A DNA stretch of 5,145 nucleotides. It comes from Pseudomonadota bacterium (GTDB lineage: Bacteria; Desulfobacterota; Anaeroferrophillalia; Anaeroferrophillales; Anaeroferrophillaceae). The stretch is from NCBI GenBank assembly GCA_011042595.1, contig DQWO01000256.1:1-5145 (forward strand). Direction: 5' to 3'. Shown here one piece after another: positions 1 through 5,145 of the stretch. The notes beneath the pieces were generated by a model. It made no database searches. It saw nothing but the letters and a program-made list of their open reading frames with translations, and was not told the origin of the DNA. How positions within the stretch are numbered: the stretch's first letter is position 1; every line of letters begins with the position of its first letter. The translations under genes were made by a program, and so were the position numbers.

Positions 1-1
1 C

Positions 2-520
2 AATCCCAAACTGACTACCAGACTACCACAAAAAAAAGGCCGCAATCCTTATCGGATCATTGTTGATTCCCGCCTGAGGACACCACTGCATGCTAAAATT
101 TTTGGCGAGGATGCAAAGGAAAAACTCATCCTGGCCACCAGCTGCAAGAAGCATGATGAGCTTAAACTTTATCAGGACAGGGTCCATCACCTTCTGCAAA
201 TACCGGCTAATGAACTGGGACAACTGGACCTGAAAACTTTAATGAACGAACTGGCCAGGCTTGAAATCATGTCTTTACTCATTGAGGGTGGCTCTGAAAT
301 CAGCGGTTCATCCGTGGATGCCGGCATTGTTGATAAAATATGTTTCTTTTTTGCCCCCCTGCTGATCGGTGGCCGGGGTTCTACCGGCATGATGGGCGGC
401 CAGGGCATTAATTTTATCCCTGAAGCCCAGAGAGTAAAAGATTTAAAGATCAAACGTTTTGGCACTGACATCTGTATTGAAGGTTACCTGCAAGCACCAT
501 CTTCCCTCTCTCATGAGTAA
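2..520 (+). CDS. ribD: RibD reductase domain, 3' part (5' end outside window)
   Basis: This is the C-terminal 172 residues of the bifunctional riboflavin protein RibD; the frame is open to the left edge, so the deaminase domain and the start of the reductase domain lie outside. The reductase domain uses NADPH to reduce the ribosyl side chain of the pyrimidine intermediate in cytoplasmic riboflavin synthesis. Visible marks are NPKLTTR at residues 1-7 (family form D-x-P-x-L-T-x-R), NPYRIIVDS at 15-23, and LLIEGGSEI at 92-99 and onward, followed by a VDK...APLLIGG segment; the IEGG loop is a family hallmark of the cofactor/substrate site. A stand-alone reductase cannot be excluded because the N-terminus is missing. 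The stop TAA (518-520) lies inside the start of lpxK, an unusual partner for a riboflavin gene. Family identity is confident; full-length status is unknown. Confidence 0.9.
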   Translation, partial: NPKLTTRLPQKKGRNPYRIIVDSRLRTPLHAKIFGEDAKEKLILATSCKKHDELKLYQDRVHHLLQIPANELGQLDLKTLMNELARLEIMSLLIEGGSEISGSSVDAGIVDKICFFFAPLLIGGRGSTGMMGGQGINFIPEAQRVKDLKIKRFGTDICIEGYLQAPSSLSHE

Positions 521-1607
521 TATATCCAACCTGTCCAGCTACCTGCTCTACCCGGCATCCCTGGGCTACCGCTTGGCAGTTGGCAGCCGCAATACCCTCT
601 ACGATTGGCACGTGTTGCGGGAAAATCAGGTACCGGTACCAATTGTCTGCGTTGGCAACCTGACGGTCGGGGGCACCGGGAAAACCCCCATGGTCAGCTG
701 GCTGACAAACTATTTCAGCCGCCAGGGGAAAAAGGTAGCAATTCTTACCCGAGGTTATAAACGCAGCAGCAGTCAAAGCTCACTGGTACTTCTCCCGGAT
801 GCAGGGAATACCTATAAAGTCAGTGAACTGGGTGATGAAGCAGCCATGCTGCATGCCCGTCACCCCCAGGCATCCCTGGTGCTGGATGCTGATCGCAGCC
901 GGGGAGCCCGGGCTGTTTGTTCCCGCTGGCAGCCGGATATAATCATCATGGATGATGGTTTTCAGCACCGCCGGCTCCGGCGTACCGTGAATATTGTCAT
1001 GATCGACAGCCAACGGCTTTTTGGCAATGGATTCCTGCTACCGGCCGGCCCCTTGAGGGAACCGATTTCAGCCCTGCAAAGAGCTGACCTGGTAGTTTTC
1101 AACAAGTTTGATGCTCACCATACATATTTTGCCAAAAAAAGCTGCAAAGTTTTTGATTTCATCTCACCTGCACGGCTGTTTACCGCCAGCTATCAACTCA
1201 AATCCCTGTACAACCTCAGACAGCCATCCAGGCTGCTCACTGTTGATCAACTACAAGGAAAAAAAATGCTGGCTTTTGCCGGCATTGCCAATCCGGACTA
1301 TTTTTTCCAACAACTTGAAAATATAGGAATTAAGCTGCAACACACCCTTCCCTTTGCTGACCACATGAATTACGACCGGAAAAGTCTACAAAAGATCAGT
1401 CAGACAGCCGCTAGCTGTCAGCTGACAGTGACCACCGCCAAAGACGCGGTTAAAATTACTGCTTTCCCTGAAACATGCCGGTTGCTGCCGGAATTGCTGG
1501 TCGCTGATATCAAGTTACAGATTGAACCACAAAATCACTTCATTGAGCTGCTTGAATCCCGCTTGTCATTAGGGTATAGTATAGTACCTCCCATTGAAGC
1601 ACGTTGA
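513..1607 (+). CDS. lpxK: Tetraacyldisaccharide 4'-kinase LpxK
   Basis: LpxK is the inner-membrane-associated kinase that uses ATP to phosphorylate the 4' position of the lipid A disaccharide precursor, giving lipid IVA. The 364-residue product has the normal family length. Visible marks are a short hydrophobic N-terminal segment (residues 7-23, probable membrane association), the P-loop GNLTVGGTGKTP at 48-59, TRGYKR at 79-84, the signature DDGFQHRR at 147-154, LLPAGPLREP downstream, FADHMNY at 281-287 (family F-x-D-H-x-x-Y) and TTAKDAVK at 307-314. The last motif usually reads TEKDAVK; here Glu is replaced by Ala309. I chose ATG 513 because it places the P-loop at the family position and overlaps the ribD stop by 8 bases; a TTG at 459 would add 18 residues with no family support. 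No clear Shine-Dalgarno precedes 513, so translation is probably coupled to ribD. gmhB begins 18 bases after the stop. Confidence 0.95.
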   Translation: MSNISNLSSYLLYPASLGYRLAVGSRNTLYDWHVLRENQVPVPIVCVGNLTVGGTGKTPMVSWLTNYFSRQGKKVAILTRGYKRSSSQSSLVLLPDAGNTYKVSELGDEAAMLHARHPQASLVLDADRSRGARAVCSRWQPDIIIMDDGFQHRRLRRTVNIVMIDSQRLFGNGFLLPAGPLREPISALQRADLVVFNKFDAHHTYFAKKSCKVFDFISPARLFTASYQLKSLYNLRQPSRLLTVDQLQGKKMLAFAGIANPDYFFQQLENIGIKLQHTLPFADHMNYDRKSLQKISQTAASCQLTVTTAKDAVKITAFPETCRLLPELLVADIKLQIEPQNHFIELLESRLSLGYSIVPPIEAR

Positions 1608-1613
1608 TATAAT
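1605..1613 (+). promoter_or_regulatory. Candidate extended -10 promoter before gmhB
   Basis: The nine bases TGATATAAT match the extended -10 form TG-N-TATAAT exactly; the TG comes from the lpxK stop codon TGA. No good -35 hexamer sits 16-18 bases upstream, which is tolerable for an extended -10 promoter. Transcription would start about 1619-1621, only about 5 bases before the gmhB ATG, so the message would be nearly leaderless. It could equally be chance in an AT-rich junction inside an operon. This is motif evidence only. Confidence 0.3.
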
Positions 1614-1625
1614 CGGGATAAAATC

Positions 1626-2237
1626 ATGCCCATCAGATCATCAGACCCAACAATACAAAAAACAGCGGTTTTTCTGGACCGTGATGGCACGATTATCGAG
1701 GAAGTTGGTTATCTGGACAATATCGGGCAGCTCAAACTCATTCCCGGAGCCGCCCGGGCTATTGGGCTGCTCAATAAGGCCGGAATACCGGTCATTATGA
1801 TTACCAACCAGTCGGGAGTCGCCCGGGGTTATTTTTCCGAATCAGTGGTGGAGCAACTGCACCAACGCCTCAATGAACTCCTGGAAACAGAATTGGCATA
1901 CCTTGACGCTATTTATTACTGTCCCCATCACCCGACGGAGGGGACAGCACCTTACCGCCGCGCATGTAATTGCCGCAAACCTCATCCCGGGATGGTCGAA
2001 CAGGCGATTGATGATTTGCAGCTGGGGAAACGACAATTATTTGTGGTGGGCGATAAATGTGTGGATATGGAACTGGCCAACCGGACCGGGGCTGAAGGCA
2101 TCCTGGTGCTAACCGGCTATGGCAGAGAAGAAAAAAAACAGCTGGACAAAATCGGGAAGGCACAACCGGCTTACATTGCCACTGATCTGCTGCAGGCGAT
2201 ACAATGGATTATCTCCCGGCTTGCAATAGGAAAGTAA
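1626..2237 (+). CDS. gmhB: D-glycero-D-manno-heptose 1,7-bisphosphate 7-phosphatase GmhB
   Basis: GmhB is a cytoplasmic HAD-family phosphatase that removes the 7-phosphate of heptose 1,7-bisphosphate on the way to ADP-L-glycero-D-manno-heptose, the donor for LPS inner-core heptosyltransferases. The 203-residue product carries HAD motif I FLDRDGTI (16-23; nucleophile Asp18, general acid Asp20), motif II TNQSG (60-64), the zinc-loop residues Cys99, His101, Cys114 and Cys116 within YYCPHH...CNCRKPHPGM, motif III Lys118, and motif IV GDK-x2-D (142-147). The zinc loop distinguishes GmhB from histidinol-phosphatase relatives of the same fold, though some family members prefer the alpha anomer, which sequence alone does not settle here. 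The start ATG lies 18 bases after lpxK with only a weak GGGAT-like site before it; the next family landmark is close to the N-terminus, so no other start is better. It supplies the donor used by the heptosyltransferase downstream. Confidence 0.94.
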   Translation: MPIRSSDPTIQKTAVFLDRDGTIIEEVGYLDNIGQLKLIPGAARAIGLLNKAGIPVIMITNQSGVARGYFSESVVEQLHQRLNELLETELAYLDAIYYCPHHPTEGTAPYRRACNCRKPHPGMVEQAIDDLQLGKRQLFVVGDKCVDMELANRTGAEGILVLTGYGREEKKQLDKIGKAQPAYIATDLLQAIQWIISRLAIGK

Positions 2238-2250
2238 AAACAGCTAAAAC

Positions 2251-2255
2251 AGGAG
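2251..2255 (+). promoter_or_regulatory. Strong Shine-Dalgarno for the zinc ribbon gene
   Basis: AGGAG lies five bases before ATG 2261 and is the clearest ribosome binding site on the plus strand. It fixes the start of the zinc ribbon gene at 2261, rather than at an in-frame ATG at 2204 inside gmhB. Confidence 0.75.
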
Positions 2256-2260
2256 AAAAA

Positions 2261-2443
2261 ATGGCTATTAACCAGGAACTGCTGGATATTCTTGTCTGTC
2301 CCCAGTGCAAAAAAGAGCTAACCCTGGCCGCGGATAAAAATTGGTTGATCTGCGATAACTGCCAGCTACGTTACCCGATCCGGGATGATATCCCCATCAT
2401 GCTCATCGATGAGGCCGAACCTCTAGACAATGTAAACGGTTAG
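2261..2443 (+). CDS. Trm112-like / UPF0434 (YcaR-type) zinc ribbon protein
   Basis: This is a 60-residue cytoplasmic protein of the Trm112/UPF0434 family. Two Cys pairs, CPQC at 13-16 and CDNC at 31-34, would bind one zinc ion, and the following YPIRDDIPIMLIDEA (38-52) is the conserved family tail. In E. coli the relative YcaR sits in the lpxK-kdsB neighbourhood, so its presence beside LPS genes is a known association rather than a novelty. Eukaryotic and archaeal Trm112 activates methyltransferases; the role of the bacterial proteins is not settled and I assign none. Unlike E. coli YcaR as I recall it, this copy keeps both complete C-x2-C pairs. The start is fixed by AGGAG at 2251-2255. It follows gmhB by 23 bases and precedes the waaF relic by 21. 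Confidence 0.88.
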   Translation: MAINQELLDILVCPQCKKELTLAADKNWLICDNCQLRYPIRDDIPIMLIDEAEPLDNVNG

Positions 2444-2464
2444 AACTCATTCGGAAGCCTGAGA

Positions 2465-2581
2465 ATGAAATCTCTAACGGATGAAAAGATCATGATCCGC
2501 TCCACCAACTGGATTGGGGATGCGGTTACGGCTGAAAAAGTTTTCCAGGCGGCGGCAAAATTACTGGATATACATCAATGA
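2465..2581 (+). pseudogene. waaF: Internally deleted waaF (heptosyltransferase II) relic
   Basis: A 38-codon frame reads as the two ends of WaaF fused in frame. Residues 9-21 (IMIRSTNWIGDAV) match the N-terminal signature of ADP-heptose:LPS heptosyltransferase II (I-R-x-x-N-W-I-G-D-A-V). Residues 21-34 (VTAEKVFQAAAKLL) match the family's C-terminal end, for example D-I-T-x-x-x-V-x(6)-L-L in E. coli WaaF. A full protein is about 350 residues, so roughly 0.9 kb is missing, with the joint near codons 21-22 (about 2525-2530). The sugar-nucleotide site is gone, so it cannot be an active transferase. GGAAG at 2453-2457 and the ATG at 2465 could still start translation; an in-frame ATG at 2492 is an alternative start. 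Its TGA (2579-2581) overlaps the waaC ATG as ATGA, so it may survive as a coupling leader. An assembly collapse is the main alternative. The N-terminal match is strong; the C-terminal match is shorter. Confidence 0.72.
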
Positions 2582-3624
2582 AAGTCCTGTTGATCAAAGT
2601 CAGTGCCCTGGGCGATATCATCCATACCCTGCCGGTGGCCGCCTATCTGAAAAGCTGCCCGCAGATACGGGAAATTCACTGGCTCCTGGAAGAGCAGTTT
2701 TCCCCGCTACTGGTCAACCAGCCATTGATTGATAAAATCCAACTTATCAATACCAAAAAATGGCGCCGCCAGGGGATAAAAACCGCCATTAAAGGAATAA
2801 TCAGCACCATCAGCAGATTGCGACGGGAAAAATATGATCTCGTCCTTGATCTCCAGGGCAACAGCAAAAGCGGGATGTTTACCCGTTTTTCCGGAGCCCC
2901 TCTCCGCTATGGTTTTGATGCCGATGAGGTCAGAGAATGGCCGAACATCTTAGCCACCAACCGTCATATTGGCCTGGGGAAAACTGTCACGCATATTATT
3001 GATAAAAATCTTGCCCTGACAACCAGCGCCTTTCCCGGAAGCCCGCCTCCCCTGCTGCAGGGACCACTGCAGGCTGACTCACATTATCTGAACCAGGTTG
3101 AAAAAAAATTATCGGCGCTCAGGAAGGAAAAGGGACCACTGATTATCTTTCATTATGGAACCACCTGGGAAACAAAATTATGGTCCATTGAGTCATGGAT
3201 TGAACTGGCCCGGTCATTGTGGGAAACCAGGACAATTCCCCCCCTGCTAACCTGGGGTAATGAAGAAGAGTTGGACGCCGTCAAAAAGATAGCATCAGCA
3301 TGTCCCCACACAATCGTCTGGCCCCGGGGGGATCTGGTGGAACTGATGGCTTTACTTAAAATTGCGGACCTGGTGGTGGGTGGTGATACGGGGCCAATCC
3401 ACATCGCCGCCGCCCTGGGGACTTCAACCATATCGTACTACCTGGCCACTGATCATCGGCGTAACGGCCCCCGGGGTGAAAAACATACCTGTTTCCAGTC
3501 AACTATGAATTGTTCCCCCTGTCTCCTACGTACCTGCCAGCAGGATGAGCGTTGCCGGCAAACCATCCTGCCTGAAAATATACTCGAGGCAATCCATACA
3601 TTACTCAAAAAACAGCATATGTGA
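2578..3624 (+). CDS. waaC: LPS heptosyltransferase I (GT9 family)
   Basis: WaaC transfers the first heptose from ADP-heptose to Kdo on lipid A at the cytoplasmic face of the inner membrane. The 348-residue product is typical GT9 length. The N-terminal half opens with KVLLIKVSALGDIIHTLP (2-19), in which Asp13 matches the catalytic base of E. coli WaaC, and has DLVLDLQGNSKS at 87-98. The C-terminal half has YGTTWETKLWS at 193-203, where Lys200 corresponds to the substrate-binding Lys of E. coli WaaC, and the GT9 signature GGDTGPIHIAAALG at 268-281. The SALGDIIHTLP form indicates WaaC rather than WaaF (NWIGDAV). A Cys cluster (305, 312, 315, 320, 326) near the C-terminus resembles the tail I associate with deltaproteobacterial GT9 enzymes. 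The start overlaps the waaF relic stop as ATGA and has no good Shine-Dalgarno of its own, which implies translational coupling. It is the last plus-strand gene here. Confidence 0.93.
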   Translation: MKVLLIKVSALGDIIHTLPVAAYLKSCPQIREIHWLLEEQFSPLLVNQPLIDKIQLINTKKWRRQGIKTAIKGIISTISRLRREKYDLVLDLQGNSKSGMFTRFSGAPLRYGFDADEVREWPNILATNRHIGLGKTVTHIIDKNLALTTSAFPGSPPPLLQGPLQADSHYLNQVEKKLSALRKEKGPLIIFHYGTTWETKLWSIESWIELARSLWETRTIPPLLTWGNEEELDAVKKIASACPHTIVWPRGDLVELMALLKIADLVVGGDTGPIHIAAALGTSTISYYLATDHRRNGPRGEKHTCFQSTMNCSPCLLRTCQQDERCRQTILPENILEAIHTLLKKQHM

Positions 3625-3715
3625 TGGATTTGCCACAAACATCAATATCACACTGTGTTAACTTCTCTCCTTTGGACCTTGCAGGCTATCCTCTGGCAGG
3701 AACAATTTTATAAGA
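3625..3715. other. Convergent intergenic gap, no convincing terminator
   Basis: Ninety-one bases separate the stops of waaC and waaP, which face each other. I found no GC-rich hairpin followed by a T-run on either strand; the only hairpin candidates are a 9-base ACACTGTGT palindrome and an AT-rich inverted repeat that overlaps the waaP stop. Termination may be Rho-dependent or transcripts may overlap. No coding sequence is supported here. Confidence 0.5.
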
Positions 3716-3724
3716 TCATTGTTC
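3700..3724. repeat. 7-bp inverted repeat at the waaP stop
   Basis: GAACAAT (3700-3706) and ATTGTTC (3718-3724) are perfect inverted arms around an 11-base spacer, spanning the waaP stop codon (3716-3718 on the minus strand). The stem is AT-rich and no T-run follows on either strand, so it is a weak terminator or mRNA-end structure at best. It may be chance. Confidence 0.3.
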
Positions 3725-4576
3725 AAGCCATTGATTCATGTACATCGGCAATGCCAAACCGGAAGAAGACCCCTTCCGATGAGTGCGTATCACCCGCTGT
3801 AAGACTTTTTGCCAGAAATATCGATTTTTTATCAGACTTTGACGCCAGCAAAGATCATCATAGACGCTGACAAAGCGCAGAAAATCATTTCTAGTCAAGC
3901 TGATTTTCCGGGAAGCATGAAGGGTGGAATACAATAACCCGGCAATATCCTTGATCATCCAGCGGGAAGGTGTTTGCTGACGGATTGCAACCCGATGCAA
4001 ATCCATAACATAAATTCGCGGTTGATCAGCTTCCCGGCCAGAGAAGTTCAGGTCAATACGCAAATGACAGAGATAAAAATCACGATGATTGATCCCGTTG
4101 GTATGCAGCTTCCGGGAAATTCGGGCAACCTCCCTGATTACTGACCATTTCAGCGGCAGTGCCACATGATAACCATAGTTCTCCGTTAGAATCGGCAACC
4201 ATGATTCCAGGTCCTCGGTATACTGAAGAGCATCCGTGATGATAAATGATTTCATCCTGGCAGGGTTTCTACCTTCCTGACCAAAGGCAGCGATCTTCAT
4301 GGTAGGAATGTCCAGGCGTTCCAGGGAACGGATTCCCTCCCATTCATTTCTTGCTCCCAGAACCGGCAGGCGCAACTGCAAGAGATTTTTCCATATCTCT
4401 TTCCAACCAACACCAAAATGAGCTTTAAGAAAAAAAGGCCGGCCATGGAGCTCAAAAGAAATGGTTTTGCGCTCCGCAACCACCTGTTTGACAGTTTTGC
4501 CATCAATCCTTAAAAAATTATCAACACTCCATGTCCGGGGGAAGATGTCTTTGAGATCTTCACGGATGTAAATCAT
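3716..4576 (-). CDS. waaP: LPS core heptose(I) kinase WaaP
   Basis: WaaP (RfaP) is a cytoplasmic, membrane-associated kinase that phosphorylates heptose I of the LPS inner core; in enterics these phosphates are crosslinked by divalent cations and stabilise the outer membrane. The 286-residue product has the protein-kinase-like layout of the family: PFFLKAHFG (47-55) with the ATP-binding Lys51, EIWKNLLQLRLPVLGA (60-75), SFIITDAL (110-117), the catalytic loop GINHRDFYLCH (161-171) with Asp166, the metal-binding MDLHR (191-195, Asp192), and RWMIKDIAGLLYS (205-217). These blocks follow E. coli WaaP closely, and the length is slightly above the E. coli 265 residues because of a basic C-terminal tail. 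The ATG overlaps the TGA of the upstream glycosyltransferase as ATGA, with GGA seven bases before it. The neighbour WaaG matches the waaG-waaP order of enteric core operons. More distant heptose kinases share the fold, but the match favours WaaP. Confidence 0.92.
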   Translation of the reverse strand: MIYIREDLKDIFPRTWSVDNFLRIDGKTVKQVVAERKTISFELHGRPFFLKAHFGVGWKEIWKNLLQLRLPVLGARNEWEGIRSLERLDIPTMKIAAFGQEGRNPARMKSFIITDALQYTEDLESWLPILTENYGYHVALPLKWSVIREVARISRKLHTNGINHRDFYLCHLRIDLNFSGREADQPRIYVMDLHRVAIRQQTPSRWMIKDIAGLLYSTLHASRKISLTRNDFLRFVSVYDDLCWRQSLIKNRYFWQKVLQRVIRTHRKGSSSGLALPMYMNQWLEQ

Positions 4577-5145
4577 TTCAGTTTCCGGTTTTTCTCCGCC
4601 CGGGCAACAACAACCCGAACTGCTTCATCAATCAGACCATAAAGGTCAACCCGCTCGCAATAGGATATGCCATTTCGCCGCCATAGAGATTTTTTATCAG
4701 AAACCAGCATTTCAGCCAAGAATTGGTCAAGCTGCTGCTGATCAAATGGCAATGAGCATACCATGCCAGCATCAGCAGCAACAATATGGGGAGCAAAACC
4801 ACAGTTAGCTGTCGTCAGCACCGGCAAACCACACACCATTGCCTCGAGTAAAACAGCACCGGCACTTTCAACATAAGGAGGGTGCAGTAAAAGGTTAGCA
4901 GAAAAGTAATAACTGCTCATGTGAGTTTGGGCACCAACAAAAGCAACCCTTTCGCCCAAGCCAAGTGAACTGGCCAAACGCTGGTAAAAACGCTTTTTAT
5001 CTTCACCAACTACCACTAATCGGCATTTTTGCTTCAATTCAGTCGGCAACCCGGCTATGGCCCGCAGGGCCCGGTCCAATCCTTTAGTGCGAAAGCGGGA
5101 ACCGACAAACAATACCAAGAACCCATCCGGGACAACACCTAATTG
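4573..5145 (-). CDS. waaG: WaaG-type LPS core glycosyltransferase, 3' part (5' end outside window)
   Basis: This is the C-terminal 190 residues of a GT4-family, GT-B fold glycosyltransferase; the frame is open to the right edge, so the acceptor-binding N-terminal half lies outside. In E. coli WaaG adds glucose from UDP-glucose to heptose II on the cytoplasmic face of the inner membrane. Within the C-terminal domain one sees VLFVGSRFRTKGLDRAL, then LVVVGEDK, then LLLHPPYVESAGAVLLEA, whose Glu-x7-Glu pair (ESAGAVLLE) is the nucleotide-sugar motif of this clan, and GLPVLTTANCGFAPHIV. The run of matches to E. coli WaaG (VGS-x-F-x-x-KG-x-DR, LLLHP, VLLEA, GLPVLTT-x-x-CG) supports WaaG rather than a generic GT4 enzyme, though the sugar it transfers cannot be read. 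Its stop overlaps the waaP start by four bases, so the two are translationally coupled. A TTG at 5116-5118 is not the start: the conserved frame continues beyond it. Confidence 0.88.
   Translation of the reverse strand, partial: QLGVVPDGFLVLFVGSRFRTKGLDRALRAIAGLPTELKQKCRLVVVGEDKKRFYQRLASSLGLGERVAFVGAQTHMSSYYFSANLLLHPPYVESAGAVLLEAMVCGLPVLTTANCGFAPHIVAADAGMVCSLPFDQQQLDQFLAEMLVSDKKSLWRRNGISYCERVDLYGLIDEAVRVVVARAEKNRKLK

Noticed and set aside
459..512. TTG-initiated 18-residue N-terminal extension of LpxK
   Set aside because: It has no Shine-Dalgarno, lies wholly inside ribD, and pushes the P-loop further from the N-terminus than is usual in LpxK.
629..640. 12-bp palindrome GGTACCGGTACC inside lpxK
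   Set aside because: It encodes the Val-Pro-Val-Pro just before the P-loop and is explained by the repeated GTACCG codons; no regulatory context.
23..1013. Long minus-strand open frames opposite ribD and lpxK
   Set aside because: They are antisense to two strongly conserved genes and their translations show no domain or low-complexity-free protein-like signature.
1415..1428. 14-bp perfect palindrome CTGTCAGCTGACAG inside lpxK
   Set aside because: It lies well within conserved coding sequence, has no partner copy in the window, and no loop for a useful hairpin; probably chance.
2514..2732. Open frame of 72 codons overlapping the waaF relic and the start of waaC
   Set aside because: Its translation has no family features and its downstream part is an out-of-frame reading of the well-supported waaC.
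3655..3870. Open frame of 71 codons across the gap into the end of waaP
   Set aside because: Most of it is antisense to the conserved waaP gene, it has no visible ribosome site, and its translation has no recognisable motif.
1..5145. Possible defence system, mobile element or other undescribed system
   Set aside because: Every frame with protein-like character belongs to known riboflavin or LPS families; no transposase, integrase, repeat array or tRNA was seen.

Overview
The window is an ordinary-looking chromosomal stretch from a Gram-negative bacterium, devoted almost entirely to building the lipid A and inner-core part of lipopolysaccharide (LPS). Base composition is moderate and looks even by eye. 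The gene set (lpxK, gmhB, a Trm112-like zinc ribbon, GT9 heptosyltransferases, waaG, waaP) and the Cys-rich tail of the heptosyltransferase would suit a deltaproteobacterial (Desulfobacterota-type) genome, but that placement is an inference and not proven by the sequence.

Plus strand, 1-3624: the 3' half of ribD (riboflavin synthesis, reductase domain) runs by an 8-base overlap into lpxK (lipid A 4'-kinase). gmhB (heptose bisphosphate phosphatase) follows, then a 60-residue Trm112/YcaR-like zinc ribbon protein. Next comes a 38-codon relic that appears to be the two ends of waaF (heptosyltransferase II) joined in frame with the whole middle missing, and then waaC (heptosyltransferase I), coupled to the relic by an ATGA overlap. 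Spacing is tight throughout, so this reads as one operon.

Minus strand, 5145-3716: the 3' half of waaG (core glycosyltransferase), coupled by another ATGA overlap to waaP (core heptose kinase). This pair converges on the plus-strand operon across a 91-bp gap in which I see no convincing terminator.

Together the genes cover 4'-phosphorylation of lipid A (LpxK), a step in making the ADP-heptose donor (GmhB), transfer of the first heptose (WaaC), extension of the core (WaaG) and heptose phosphorylation (WaaP). The heptose II step (WaaF) is represented only by the deleted relic. I found no tRNA, rRNA, CRISPR array, insertion sequence or phage gene, and no evidence of an undescribed system. The most notable observation is the internally deleted waaF that keeps its start, its stop and its coupling to waaC.
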